The notes under the pieces are model-generated. The model saw only the letters and a list, made by a program, of their open reading frames with translations, searched no databases and was not told where the DNA came from. This document shows positions 1 through 6,795 of a stretch of DNA of 7,533 nucleotides, one piece after another. Position 1 is the first letter of the stretch; each line of letters opens with the position of its first letter. Made by a program: the position numbers and the translations under genes. The DNA lies in contig QNYL01000118.1 in NCBI GenBank assembly GCA_003973375.1, positions 1 through 7,533 on the forward strand, read 5' to 3'. The DNA comes from Flavobacteriia bacterium (GTDB lineage Bacteria > Bacteroidota > Bacteroidia > Flavobacteriales > Flavobacteriaceae).

Positions 1-1
1 G

Positions 2-3000
2 GAAAATGCTCAGCTGGCTAAATCCATTAAGGATAATCTGGAAGAGCGTTTGCCAAAGAATGCTTCGCGTAACAAAATTAAAATGCGCATTGAGCAGTAT
101 ATCATTGCTGAGATCATAAGTTATAACCGCAAGCAGAAGACTAAAAATTCAAAGGAATTACTCCGGTTTTCTCCTTTTGAAGGGAGTCCGCTGCACCTGT
201 TCCTGTTAAATGAACTGGTGGCCCTGGATAAGCTTGATGTTTTGGAATTGCCGGACGATTTTAAATATAAAGATGAGATCTTCTTCACCTATTATCAAAA
301 ACAACTGGTAAAAGAGATTAATAAATTCCGGGTAAATAAAAACTTTAGAAATGAAGCCTTACTCAGGTTAAAAATTGCTAAAGAGACTGCTGCTGAATTG
401 TTAAAAGGAGAAGCAGGAGAACATGCCAGGATCATTGCTTCTGACGGTTCTTTTCTGTTTAATATTCAGTTAAAACATTTCTTTTCGTATCAGGATCTGG
501 AGAAATTCACAAAAAAACTGGCCGAATCTCGGGGTATAGCCGTAATTCCTTATCAAACCGGTTTCCTGCGTTTTTCTATGGGAGATTACCTTGACGGAAC
601 CGCAAAAGGGTATGAGATCTTTAAAAAGGAATTTGAAAACGCATTGGAGATCGTACTCAAATACTGGCTGAAATTTTATGAAGCCAAGAATGATCCGAAG
701 AATAAAGAGCTCAGTTCAGATGAGATTCTGGAGGAATTGTTCCGTTCAGATTCCGACAGAGAATTTGTAAAACAGGTGCTTGACGATTTCTATATTGTAA
801 AGAATTTAAAGAAAACCTTAAGCAATTCGCTGAGAATTAATAATGTATGGACCCTTTATCACGCTTCGCCAGAAATGAGCGGAGTGAGTATCAACTCTAT
901 TGGAAATTCTAAAAATTCAGTTATTGAATTCTCCGAGGAAGTGGGTAAATGTACCGATCTGATCACTTTTATCCGCAGTATTGCTTTTACATCGGTTTAT
1001 GAAAATCTGTTGCCGCAGATCTATAAAAACATTCCGATGATCAAGCACCTTGATTTTGGTACGGTACTGGCACGTTACGGAAAATCAACGCTGTTAAAAT
1101 ATATTACCAACAAGCTGGAATATCAGCCAACAGATTATGTGCTCGATGCCCCGGAAGATGATATCATAATGGCAGAAGTGCTGCTGGAAATGGAAAATAT
1201 TCTTTTTTCACCGAGCAAGACCAAGATCCTTACCTTAAACAGTACAGGTAGACATTATGAAGATATTGCGAGACTGGAAGGAATCAATATGATCATGAGG
1301 AAATATATTCAGGAACTCATGCTGCATTTTAACCTTCCTTTTGAAAATGATCCTGTAGAGCCTGCTCTGGAAGAATTACTCGAGAAAACCCTTGAGAAAT
1401 TTGAAAAAGTTACCGGAATAAGATCTGAGGACATCAATTTATCCTATACTTTAAAGCAACTCAGCGAAAGCATTTTTTCTGCTTTGCATAAGAGCGAATT
1501 GCAGGCTGGTATGAAACTCTACGGTTTTATTGAAAAGATGATCAATAAAAAAGTGCTTGAAGGAGAGGGGAGTGCCAATAAAAAGATTATCAAACTTTAT
1601 CTGCTAAAGCATAAAGATTTCTTTAAAAATAAGGTGGTTGCCCTGTTAGGCAGATTTAATGAGCAGCTCAATACATTAGATGATCTTGAGATCGAATCGA
1701 TCATCGGAGAATTCCTGCAAAAATTATTGCCCGGTGAGATTGAAGAATTATGGACGCAGGTGCTGGATAAAGGAAAGCATAATATTGAAGAAGATCACCT
1801 GCATAAAGAGATACGCTGGTTTACGTTGTTCATTATCAATCTGATGAATCAAACTAAGAGCAATGAGCATTACGACAGATATACCCATTCTGTGATCCGT
1901 TTAACTGAAGCGGAATTTGCTCAGCAAAACTCGGCAATCAATGAGGTAATTCAGCATGGAATTACTACCTATAAAAACTTTGAATCGAAAGAGCATCCTT
2001 TAAATGAATACAGGAACGGAGATTTAAGGTGGATTGTTGACCTGATGAGTAAAAGCGGTGTTATTGCTACAGAAAAAAATGTTCAGACACATACCCGGAT
2101 TGCCACTGATGCCAAAAAGCGTGAATATGCTTTTCATAAGATCGATCGTAAAAAAGGAGGTGCTGATGAAGCGATAAAAGAAAAAGCTTTGGCTATTGCT
2201 GAAGAGAACTCAAAAGAGTATGTAAAATATTTAAATACACGTCCGCTTAAAAATTTCTTTATCAATCGTTTTGAAAAGTTTGTATCCAATATGGATATGG
2301 ATGATTACCGGTGTAAGATCTTTAACGGAGGATTGCTGAATGAGCTGTTTATTTATCATAAGAGTTTTATGAAATATATGGCTGATAATTACAGATTGCT
2401 GGAATTGCAGGATGTGAGTTTGAAGGAAGTGAAGAACTTTATTCCTGATACGATCTGTTTGTATGGTGCTCCTGAAAAAGTGATCTCATTTCCAAAAGTT
2501 GGTTATTTCGATATTGACGGGCCTAACGGAAATATCAAGACCATCGTTATTCCACACAACCAGAAAGGGGATTATTACGGAAATATCAAGAAGCCGAGAT
2601 TAACGGTAATGAATGAAAAAGTAAAGGAAATGGGAGGAATTCCCGTTCACGGATCGATGTTTGCTGTTGAGGAGGAAGACGGAGCTGTTTTTGTGGTTTA
2701 TATTGCCGGAGACAGTGGTGTAGGTAAATCGGAAATGCTCGCTGCGATGATGCTGAAATGGATGAAAAAGAACCTGACCGGAGTGCATTCGTTAAAGATG
2801 ATCGCCGGAGATATGTTCCATGTTTTCCCTGACGAAAACGGAAATCTTTACGGAATAGGTACGGAAGTGGGGGATTTCAGCCGTGTTACCGATTTCGATC
2901 CGGAATACATCAAATATTATTATTCGTTATTTGAAAGTAGTGCCGACAGTAATGTGGATGACCTGAATTCACGTTCAACAATCAGCGGATTATGTGATGT

Positions 3001-4288
3001 AAGGATGCCGTTTAAAATTGATATCATGTTAACGGCAAGTAACTTTGCCAGGGAAGAAGCAGGAATCATCCGTTATGAGAATCCTGAGAATTTTATTCTG
3101 TACAGAAACTCACACGGAGAGCGTAAGGAGAAAGCTACCAGTGGAGATAATCCGAATTTCCAGCGTACCCTGATGAGATATACCGGAGATAAGAATATTG
3201 TAGATGTTCTTGATGTGCACGGAAGTTATCTCGATGATGTGCTCAACTGGGAACTGGAAGAATTTACAGGAAAATACTATCTCTGTTCGTCTTATAAAAT
3301 GATCGATAAAATTGATCTTGATGAGGTGATCAATAAGATCTTTGCAGGTAAGAAATTTATACAGAATGAGCGTGAATTTGAGATCAAAGAAGTAAGCTTT
3401 GACATCATCAAGAACAGATTTATTGCTTTGGGAACTAATGATGAGGAAGAGATTGATATAACCATCGACAGAAGTTTGTTCAATCAGATCTTTAATGCTC
3501 TGGCAAGTACACCGGCAGGACAGCCCTTTATTGATGAGGATGGAGAACTGGAAGCCAGTAAACATCTGATAGAAGTGCTGAAGACCGGAGAAGGAAAAAA
3601 GATCCAGCTGGGTATTTTAAGTACCGATATTGGCCGAAAAGGGAAAGAGATCAGCGGACCTCAGATCGCTGCGGAAGATATGCGTAAGCTGATCCGTGAG
3701 GTAAGAATTTCACGTCCGGAGATCAACCAGAACAAGAATAAGGTTAAGAAACTTATTCACGAACATTACGAGCATATTTTTAACAGTCACCAAAGTAATT
3801 CAGAGATCTATCGATACAATTTCTGGCTGTGGCAGATGGAGAAAATGCGTAAGGCTAAAATTGTAAGAATTGATGATCTGACCAAAGAGGTTAACTTATC
3901 AAAACTTAAAGGTAATTTTGCAAATGATCAACAGGAATTCAGTCCTTTGCTGGTTACTCCGAATATGAATATTGAACTGACCAGTTTTAGTGAGACCTAT
4001 CTTCAATTGATGAATCTGCCTGATATTACCGAATTTGCGGTTGAATTTACCAGGGAGGCTGACGGGTTGTATATTGCCGAGGGATACACCGATGAAACCA
4101 TTGTAAACAATATCATTCTTCAGTTGTTATTGCTAAAGGGATATATTCTGATCATCGATCTGACTCGTGGCAGTATTATCGAAAAGGTTAATCGTGAAAC
4201 TCTTGCCGCAGCAAAATATGCGGCACTTGAGATCTTGAAAAAGGCTAGAAGTTCAAAGAAGAAACCGGCAAAGAAAAAAAGGAAGTAA
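2..4288 (+). CDS. Giant multidomain protein, 5'-truncated: PLP aminotransferase C-terminal lobe plus HPrK/PEPCK-like P-loop domain
   Basis: The frame is open from base 2, so the true start lies before the window. The TTG at base 50 has no features of a start. The visible product is 1428 residues, numbered here from base 2. Residues ~100-230 resemble the small C-terminal lobe of class I/II (fold-type I) aminotransferases: SDGSFLFNIQL at 147-157, then RGIAVIPYQTGFLRFS from 177. R190 sits where these enzymes bind the substrate carboxylate. The PLP-binding lysine would be upstream and is not seen. Residues ~231-870 are largely charged and probably helical, with no family I recognise. Around 880-1010 lies an HPr kinase/PEPCK-like domain: VHG at 882-884, Walker A GDSGVGKSE at 903-911, a possible catalytic aspartate in IAGDMF (D937), and MPFKIDIML at 1002-1010. 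The last 16 residues contain 11 Lys/Arg. No signal peptide or membrane segment is evident, so it is probably cytosolic. The substrate and reaction are unknown. The gene is certain; the domain calls are moderately sure. Confidence 0.85.
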   Translation, partial: ENAQLAKSIKDNLEERLPKNASRNKIKMRIEQYIIAEIISYNRKQKTKNSKELLRFSPFEGSPLHLFLLNELVALDKLDVLELPDDFKYKDEIFFTYYQKQLVKEINKFRVNKNFRNEALLRLKIAKETAAELLKGEAGEHARIIASDGSFLFNIQLKHFFSYQDLEKFTKKLAESRGIAVIPYQTGFLRFSMGDYLDGTAKGYEIFKKEFENALEIVLKYWLKFYEAKNDPKNKELSSDEILEELFRSDSDREFVKQVLDDFYIVKNLKKTLSNSLRINNVWTLYHASPEMSGVSINSIGNSKNSVIEFSEEVGKCTDLITFIRSIAFTSVYENLLPQIYKNIPMIKHLDFGTVLARYGKSTLLKYITNKLEYQPTDYVLDAPEDDIIMAEVLLEMENILFSPSKTKILTLNSTGRHYEDIARLEGINMIMRKYIQELMLHFNLPFENDPVEPALEELLEKTLEKFEKVTGIRSEDINLSYTLKQLSESIFSALHKSELQAGMKLYGFIEKMINKKVLEGEGSANKKIIKLYLLKHKDFFKNKVVALLGRFNEQLNTLDDLEIESIIGEFLQKLLPGEIEELWTQVLDKGKHNIEEDHLHKEIRWFTLFIINLMNQTKSNEHYDRYTHSVIRLTEAEFAQQNSAINEVIQHGITTYKNFESKEHPLNEYRNGDLRWIVDLMSKSGVIATEKNVQTHTRIATDAKKREYAFHKIDRKKGGADEAIKEKALAIAEENSKEYVKYLNTRPLKNFFINRFEKFVSNMDMDDYRCKIFNGGLLNELFIYHKSFMKYMADNYRLLELQDVSLKEVKNFIPDTICLYGAPEKVISFPKVGYFDIDGPNGNIKTIVIPHNQKGDYYGNIKKPRLTVMNEKVKEMGGIPVHGSMFAVEEEDGAVFVVYIAGDSGVGKSEMLAAMMLKWMKKNLTGVHSLKMIAGDMFHVFPDENGNLYGIGTEVGDFSRVTDFDPEYIKYYYSLFESSADSNVDDLNSRSTISGLCDVRMPFKIDIMLTASNFAREEAGIIRYENPENFILYRNSHGERKEKATSGDNPNFQRTLMRYTGDKNIVDVLDVHGSYLDDVLNWELEEFTGKYYLCSSYKMIDKIDLDEVINKIFAGKKFIQNEREFEIKEVSFDIIKNRFIALGTNDEEEIDITIDRSLFNQIFNALASTPAGQPFIDEDGELEASKHLIEVLKTGEGKKIQLGILSTDIGRKGKEISGPQIAAEDMRKLIREVRISRPEINQNKNKVKKLIHEHYEHIFNSHQSNSEIYRYNFWLWQMEKMRKAKIVRIDDLTKEVNLSKLKGNFANDQQEFSPLLVTPNMNIELTSFSETYLQLMNLPDITEFAVEFTREADGLYIAEGYTDETIVNNIILQLLLLKGYILIIDLTRGSIIEKVNRETLAAAKYAALEILKKARSSKKKPAKKKRK
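2708..2734 (+). other. Walker A (P-loop) motif of the HPrK/PEPCK-like domain
   Basis: These bases encode GDSGVGKSE, which fits GxxxxGK[ST]. The glutamate after the serine is typical of HPr kinase/phosphorylase (GxSGxGKSE) rather than of generic ATPases. A VHG triplet lies 20 residues before it, much as HPr kinases carry a conserved HG ahead of their P-loop. It should bind the phosphates of a nucleotide; which nucleotide and which acceptor cannot be read from the sequence. Confidence 0.8.
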
Positions 4289-4297
4289 TTTTACCCT

Positions 4298-5341
4298 ATG
4301 CTAGAAAATAAAGAAAATACAAGAACTTCCCTTTCCGATCTTGGGGAATTTAAATTGATAGAACACCTTACAAAGCATGTAGAACTGCATAATAGTTCTA
4401 CTGTAAAAGGAGTGGGCGACGATTGTGCTGTACTCGATTATAAGGATTATCAAACTCTGGTCACAACAGATCTGCTGATTGAGGGCGTACATTTTGATTT
4501 GAGTTACATGCCCTTAAAACACCTGGGTTATAAATCGGTGATGGTAAATCTGTCTGATGTCTATGCCATGAACGGGATTGCAAAACAGATTACGGTTTCC
4601 ATTGCGGTTTCAAACCGGTTTACTCTGGAAGCTTTGGAGGAATTATATGCCGGGATCATACTTGCCTGTAAAACTTATAATGTTGATCTGGTAGGAGGAG
4701 ATACTACTTCATCCACCAAAGGAATGCTGATCAGTATTACTGCAATAGGTGAGGTAAAACCCGAAGATGTAGTGTATCGCAACGGAGCAAAACCCAATGA
4801 TCTGCTGGTAGTTTCCGGTGATCTGGGCGGAGCCTACCTCGGTTTACAGATCCTGGAGCGTGAAAAACAGGTCTTTCAGGTAAATCCTAACAGCCAGCCT
4901 GATCTTGAACCTTATAATTACCTGATTGAAAGACAATTAAAACCGGAAGCACGAAAGGATATTGTAAAATTACTAAAGATCCTGGATGTAAAACCAACCG
5001 CTATGATCGATATCTCTGACGGACTTTCCTCTGAGATCCTTCATATCTGCAAGCAATCTAAAGTGGGGTGTAATTTGTATGAGGATAAGATCCCGCTGGA
5101 TCAGCAGGTGATCTCTACCTGTGAAGAATTCAATCTGAACAGTACTACGGTAGCCTTAAGCGGAGGAGAAGATTACGAGTTATTGTTTACTGTGGCTCAG
5201 GAAGATTATCCTAAGATAAAAGGGAATCCGAATTTAACGGTTATCGGTCATATGACAGATCAAAGCGAAGGTGCAAATTTGATAACCAGGGCCAATCAAA
5301 AAATTGAACTGACTGCTCAGGGCTGGAACGCTTTAAAATAA
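4298..5341 (+). CDS. thiL: Thiamine-monophosphate kinase ThiL
   Basis: ThiL phosphorylates thiamine monophosphate with ATP to give thiamine diphosphate, the last step of cofactor synthesis, in the cytosol. The 347-residue product carries the family's signatures in order: GVGDDCAVLD (38-47), TDLLIEGVHFD (57-67), NLSD (84-87), GGDTT (133-137), MIDISDGL (236-243) and GGEDYELLF (289-297). The acidic residues in these motifs bind magnesium and nucleotide in the AIR synthetase-like fold. Length is close to the usual 320-350 residues. The ATG at 4298 is preferred because the product then begins a short stretch before the conserved LSDLGEFKLI segment. A weak purine-rich site (AGGAAG, 4280-4285) lies 12 bases upstream. 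The gene follows the giant gene by 9 bases, so the two are probably co-transcribed. No TPP riboswitch is visible between them and no other thi genes lie nearby. Confidence 0.96.
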   Translation: MLENKENTRTSLSDLGEFKLIEHLTKHVELHNSSTVKGVGDDCAVLDYKDYQTLVTTDLLIEGVHFDLSYMPLKHLGYKSVMVNLSDVYAMNGIAKQITVSIAVSNRFTLEALEELYAGIILACKTYNVDLVGGDTTSSTKGMLISITAIGEVKPEDVVYRNGAKPNDLLVVSGDLGGAYLGLQILEREKQVFQVNPNSQPDLEPYNYLIERQLKPEARKDIVKLLKILDVKPTAMIDISDGLSSEILHICKQSKVGCNLYEDKIPLDQQVISTCEEFNLNSTTVALSGGEDYELLFTVAQEDYPKIKGNPNLTVIGHMTDQSEGANLITRANQKIELTAQGWNALK

Positions 5342-5367
5342 AAAAAGCGGCCTAAGCTGCTTTTTTT
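5341..5367. terminator. Bidirectional rho-independent terminator between thiL and the DUF4251 gene
   Basis: An A-run (5341-5346) leads into the arm GCGGC (5347-5351), the loop CTAA (5352-5355), the arm GCTGC (5356-5360) and seven T (5361-5367). The stem has one G-T opposition, which is a wobble pair in the plus-strand RNA and an A-C mismatch in the minus-strand RNA. The flanking A and T runs give a U-tract to transcripts from either side. It begins at the last base of the thiL stop and ends 8 bases from the stop of the convergent gene, so one hairpin probably serves both genes. Confidence 0.85.
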
Positions 5368-5375
5368 ATTTTCTC

Positions 5376-5879
5376 TTAATCTTTTAAGGCTTCTACTTTA
5401 CCATCGTAATTAATACCGTTACGGCCACTGCTGGTAATATTCATACTGGCATTACCATTTTTAAAGATGGTCATCGTAACGTTAAAGGTCTCATTTTTAT
5501 TCCTTGCATCAAATTTTACAACGACTTTGTATTTTTTATCATTAAAATGAACCGAATAATTTTTGGGGGTATCTTCAAATTTAATTCCTGCATCTCCGCT
5601 GTATCCTATTGCAGTATGGGCAACGCCAAAATAAGGCATATAAGCGATCACCTGATCTCCTTTTACTTTTAAATAATTTGGATTTGTTGTCAGGTTGATC
5701 CTTCTTCCTTTTTGAGTGCTGGCCCAATCGGCTTCAAAAACAAAATTCTTCGAGTTGATCAGCTCTTTTATCTTCTCATAGTTTTCTTTATCCCTTTGCT
5801 TTCTTAACTCTTTTTTGCTTTGTGCGTGAAGAGGTATGATCATAGCTAAAAATAATACAGCTAAATATATTTTTTTCAT
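5376..5879 (-). CDS. DUF4251 family exported protein
   Basis: This 167-residue protein starts with a clear signal peptide: MKK, a hydrophobic core (residues 4-17), and a likely signal peptidase I site after LHA (A19). There is no lipobox cysteine, so the mature protein should be periplasmic and soluble. A short charged helix (about 22-42) is followed by the DUF4251 domain, recognised from FVFEADWA (46-53), GRRINLTTNPNYLKV (58-72), AYMPYFGVAH (79-88) and the C-terminal FKNGNASMNITSSGRNGI stretch. The family is found in Bacteroidota and has no established function; the fold looks beta-rich. The gene lies 63 bases downstream of the hydrolase on the same strand. It may be read from that transcript or from the candidate promoter in the gap. 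No Shine-Dalgarno sequence precedes the ATG, as is common in this phylum. Confidence 0.9.
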   Translation of the reverse strand: MKKIYLAVLFLAMIIPLHAQSKKELRKQRDKENYEKIKELINSKNFVFEADWASTQKGRRINLTTNPNYLKVKGDQVIAYMPYFGVAHTAIGYSGDAGIKFEDTPKNYSVHFNDKKYKVVVKFDARNKNETFNVTMTIFKNGNASMNITSSGRNGINYDGKVEALKD

Positions 5880-5913
5880 GATTTTAGATTTTTAGTTAAT
5901 AGAATAATTCAAG

Positions 5914-5947
5914 CAAAATTTATGCCAAAAAAAATGAATATGTCAAA
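5914..5947 (-). promoter_or_regulatory. Candidate promoter of the DUF4251 gene (weak)
   Basis: Read on the minus strand, TTTG (5947-5944, overlapping the hydrolase stop) is followed after 21 bases by TAAATTTTG (5922-5914). This resembles the Bacteroidota pair TTTG / TAnnTTTG but carries one extra base in the -7 element. A start about 7 bases downstream would leave a leader of roughly 28 bases before the ATG at 5879. In such AT-rich DNA, chance matches are common. Confidence 0.35.
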
Positions 5948-6728
5948 TGCAATCTTTAATAAAATCTTTTAAAACGCCAATGATTTCAGGGTAATTTTCA
6001 ATATAACTCATATGTCCGTCGGGGAATTCATGGATCATTACCTGTGTACCTTCCAGTTGTTTGTATAGGGAATCCACATCTAAGGCGGGATCTTTTTTAC
6101 TGATGATCATCAGAATCGGGTAAGCGGCAGAATTATAGATAAAAGTTCTGTCCTTTCTGATCTTCATACCTTCCAAAGCAGCAATGATACCCTGTTGAGG
6201 AGTTTTTAAAGCTTCCTTTGTAAGCGCTTCTATTTCCGGTTTGAATCGGGTTCTGTTCTCTTCTGAAAATAAATTAGGAATGGCCAGTTTTACAAAAGTG
6301 TCCGGGTATTGTTTAATCGCATTGATCGATCGTTCCCTGTTGAGCTTTTTATCTTCTTCATCAGGGAGCGCAGTAGAATTCAACAGTACAAGTCCTTTTA
6401 TTCCTTCCGGATATTTTTCCGCGAAAGCGAGGGCTACATAACCGCCCATGCTGTGACCGATAAAGATCTCCTGCTTTACATTGAGCTGATCTAAAACAAA
6501 TTTCACCATTTCAGCCTGATCTTCCATGGTGTGAATGTACCCCAGACTTTCTGTCATTCCATGACCGAGAAGATCGATACAGATCACCCGATTGTTTTGG
6601 GAAAGCTGAGGAACCAGTTTTTCCCACATACTGATATTCTCCAGAAATCCGTGTAAAAGAACTACTGCCGGGCCTTTCCCTGTTGAGGTATAATTAACTT
6701 TTAAATTTTTATATAGAAGAGTTGACAT
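5943..6728 (-). CDS. Alpha/beta fold hydrolase
   Basis: The product is a 261-residue single-domain alpha/beta hydrolase of the esterase / enol-lactonase-like group, the usual size for this family. With ATG at 6728 as residue 1, the oxyanion-hole segment is LLHGFLEN (24-31) and the strand before the nucleophile elbow is IDLLGHG (51-57). The elbow is GHSMGG (91-96), with S93 as nucleophile. The likely acid is D213 in SKKDPA, and H239 in DGHMSYIE completes the triad. All catalytic residues are present. No signal peptide is seen, so it is probably cytosolic. The frame extends upstream to a TTG at 6752, but that TTG is part of a good promoter -7 motif and adds eight non-conserved residues, so the ATG is preferred. 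The substrate cannot be predicted. It is transcribed divergently from the membrane protein gene. Confidence 0.92.
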   Translation of the reverse strand: MSTLLYKNLKVNYTSTGKGPAVVLLHGFLENISMWEKLVPQLSQNNRVICIDLLGHGMTESLGYIHTMEDQAEMVKFVLDQLNVKQEIFIGHSMGGYVALAFAEKYPEGIKGLVLLNSTALPDEEDKKLNRERSINAIKQYPDTFVKLAIPNLFSEENRTRFKPEIEALTKEALKTPQQGIIAALEGMKIRKDRTFIYNSAAYPILMIISKKDPALDVDSLYKQLEGTQVMIHEFPDGHMSYIENYPEIIGVLKDFIKDCI

Positions 6729-6739
6729 TGTATGCAAAA

Positions 6740-6768
6740 TTTGATTAAGCAAAATTACTGTATATTTA
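6740..6768 (+). promoter_or_regulatory. Candidate promoter of the membrane protein gene
   Basis: TTTG (6740-6743) is followed after 17 bases by TATATTTA (6761-6768), one mismatch from TAnnTTTG. Transcription would start near 6774, about 20 bases before the ATG at 6796. It interleaves with the divergent hydrolase promoter on the other strand. Confidence 0.45.
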
Positions 6769-6780
6769 TCAAAATAAACA
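6750..6780 (-). promoter_or_regulatory. Candidate promoter of the alpha/beta hydrolase gene
   Basis: On the minus strand, TAATTTTG (6757-6750) matches the Bacteroidota -7 consensus TAnnTTTG exactly. The -33 element is less clear: a TTTG at 6773-6770 is too close (12-base gap), while TGTTTA at 6780-6775 has a more usual spacing (17 bases) but a poorer match. Transcription would start around 6744, leaving a leader of some 16 bases before the ATG at 6728. Confidence 0.5.
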
Positions 6781-6795
6781 TCAATTTTTAGAATT

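Noticed and set aside
1079..1090. A GKST stretch (residues 360-363 of the giant protein) that could suggest a second P-loop.
   Set aside because: There is no glycine at the required spacing of four residues before the GK, and no hydrophobic strand leads into it, so it is not a Walker A motif.
3110..3565. A 151-codon open frame on the minus strand inside the giant gene.
   Set aside because: It lies antisense to well-supported coding sequence, its translation has no recognisable domain, and it has no promoter or start context. Shorter minus-strand frames at 2600-2788, 3292-3483 and 4301-4492 were dropped for the same reason.
4289..4297. A possible TPP riboswitch or other leader ahead of thiL.
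   Set aside because: The gap is only 9 bases, too short for a riboswitch, and the preceding sequence is coding.
5922..5972. A 16-codon plus-strand frame starting at ATG 5922.
   Set aside because: It is very short, runs into the end of the minus-strand hydrolase gene, has no ribosome-binding site and is rich in chance A-tract codons.
6241..6494. Two overlapping plus-strand open frames (6241-6441, 6309-6494).
   Set aside because: Both are antisense to the hydrolase gene, whose catalytic motifs are intact across this region.
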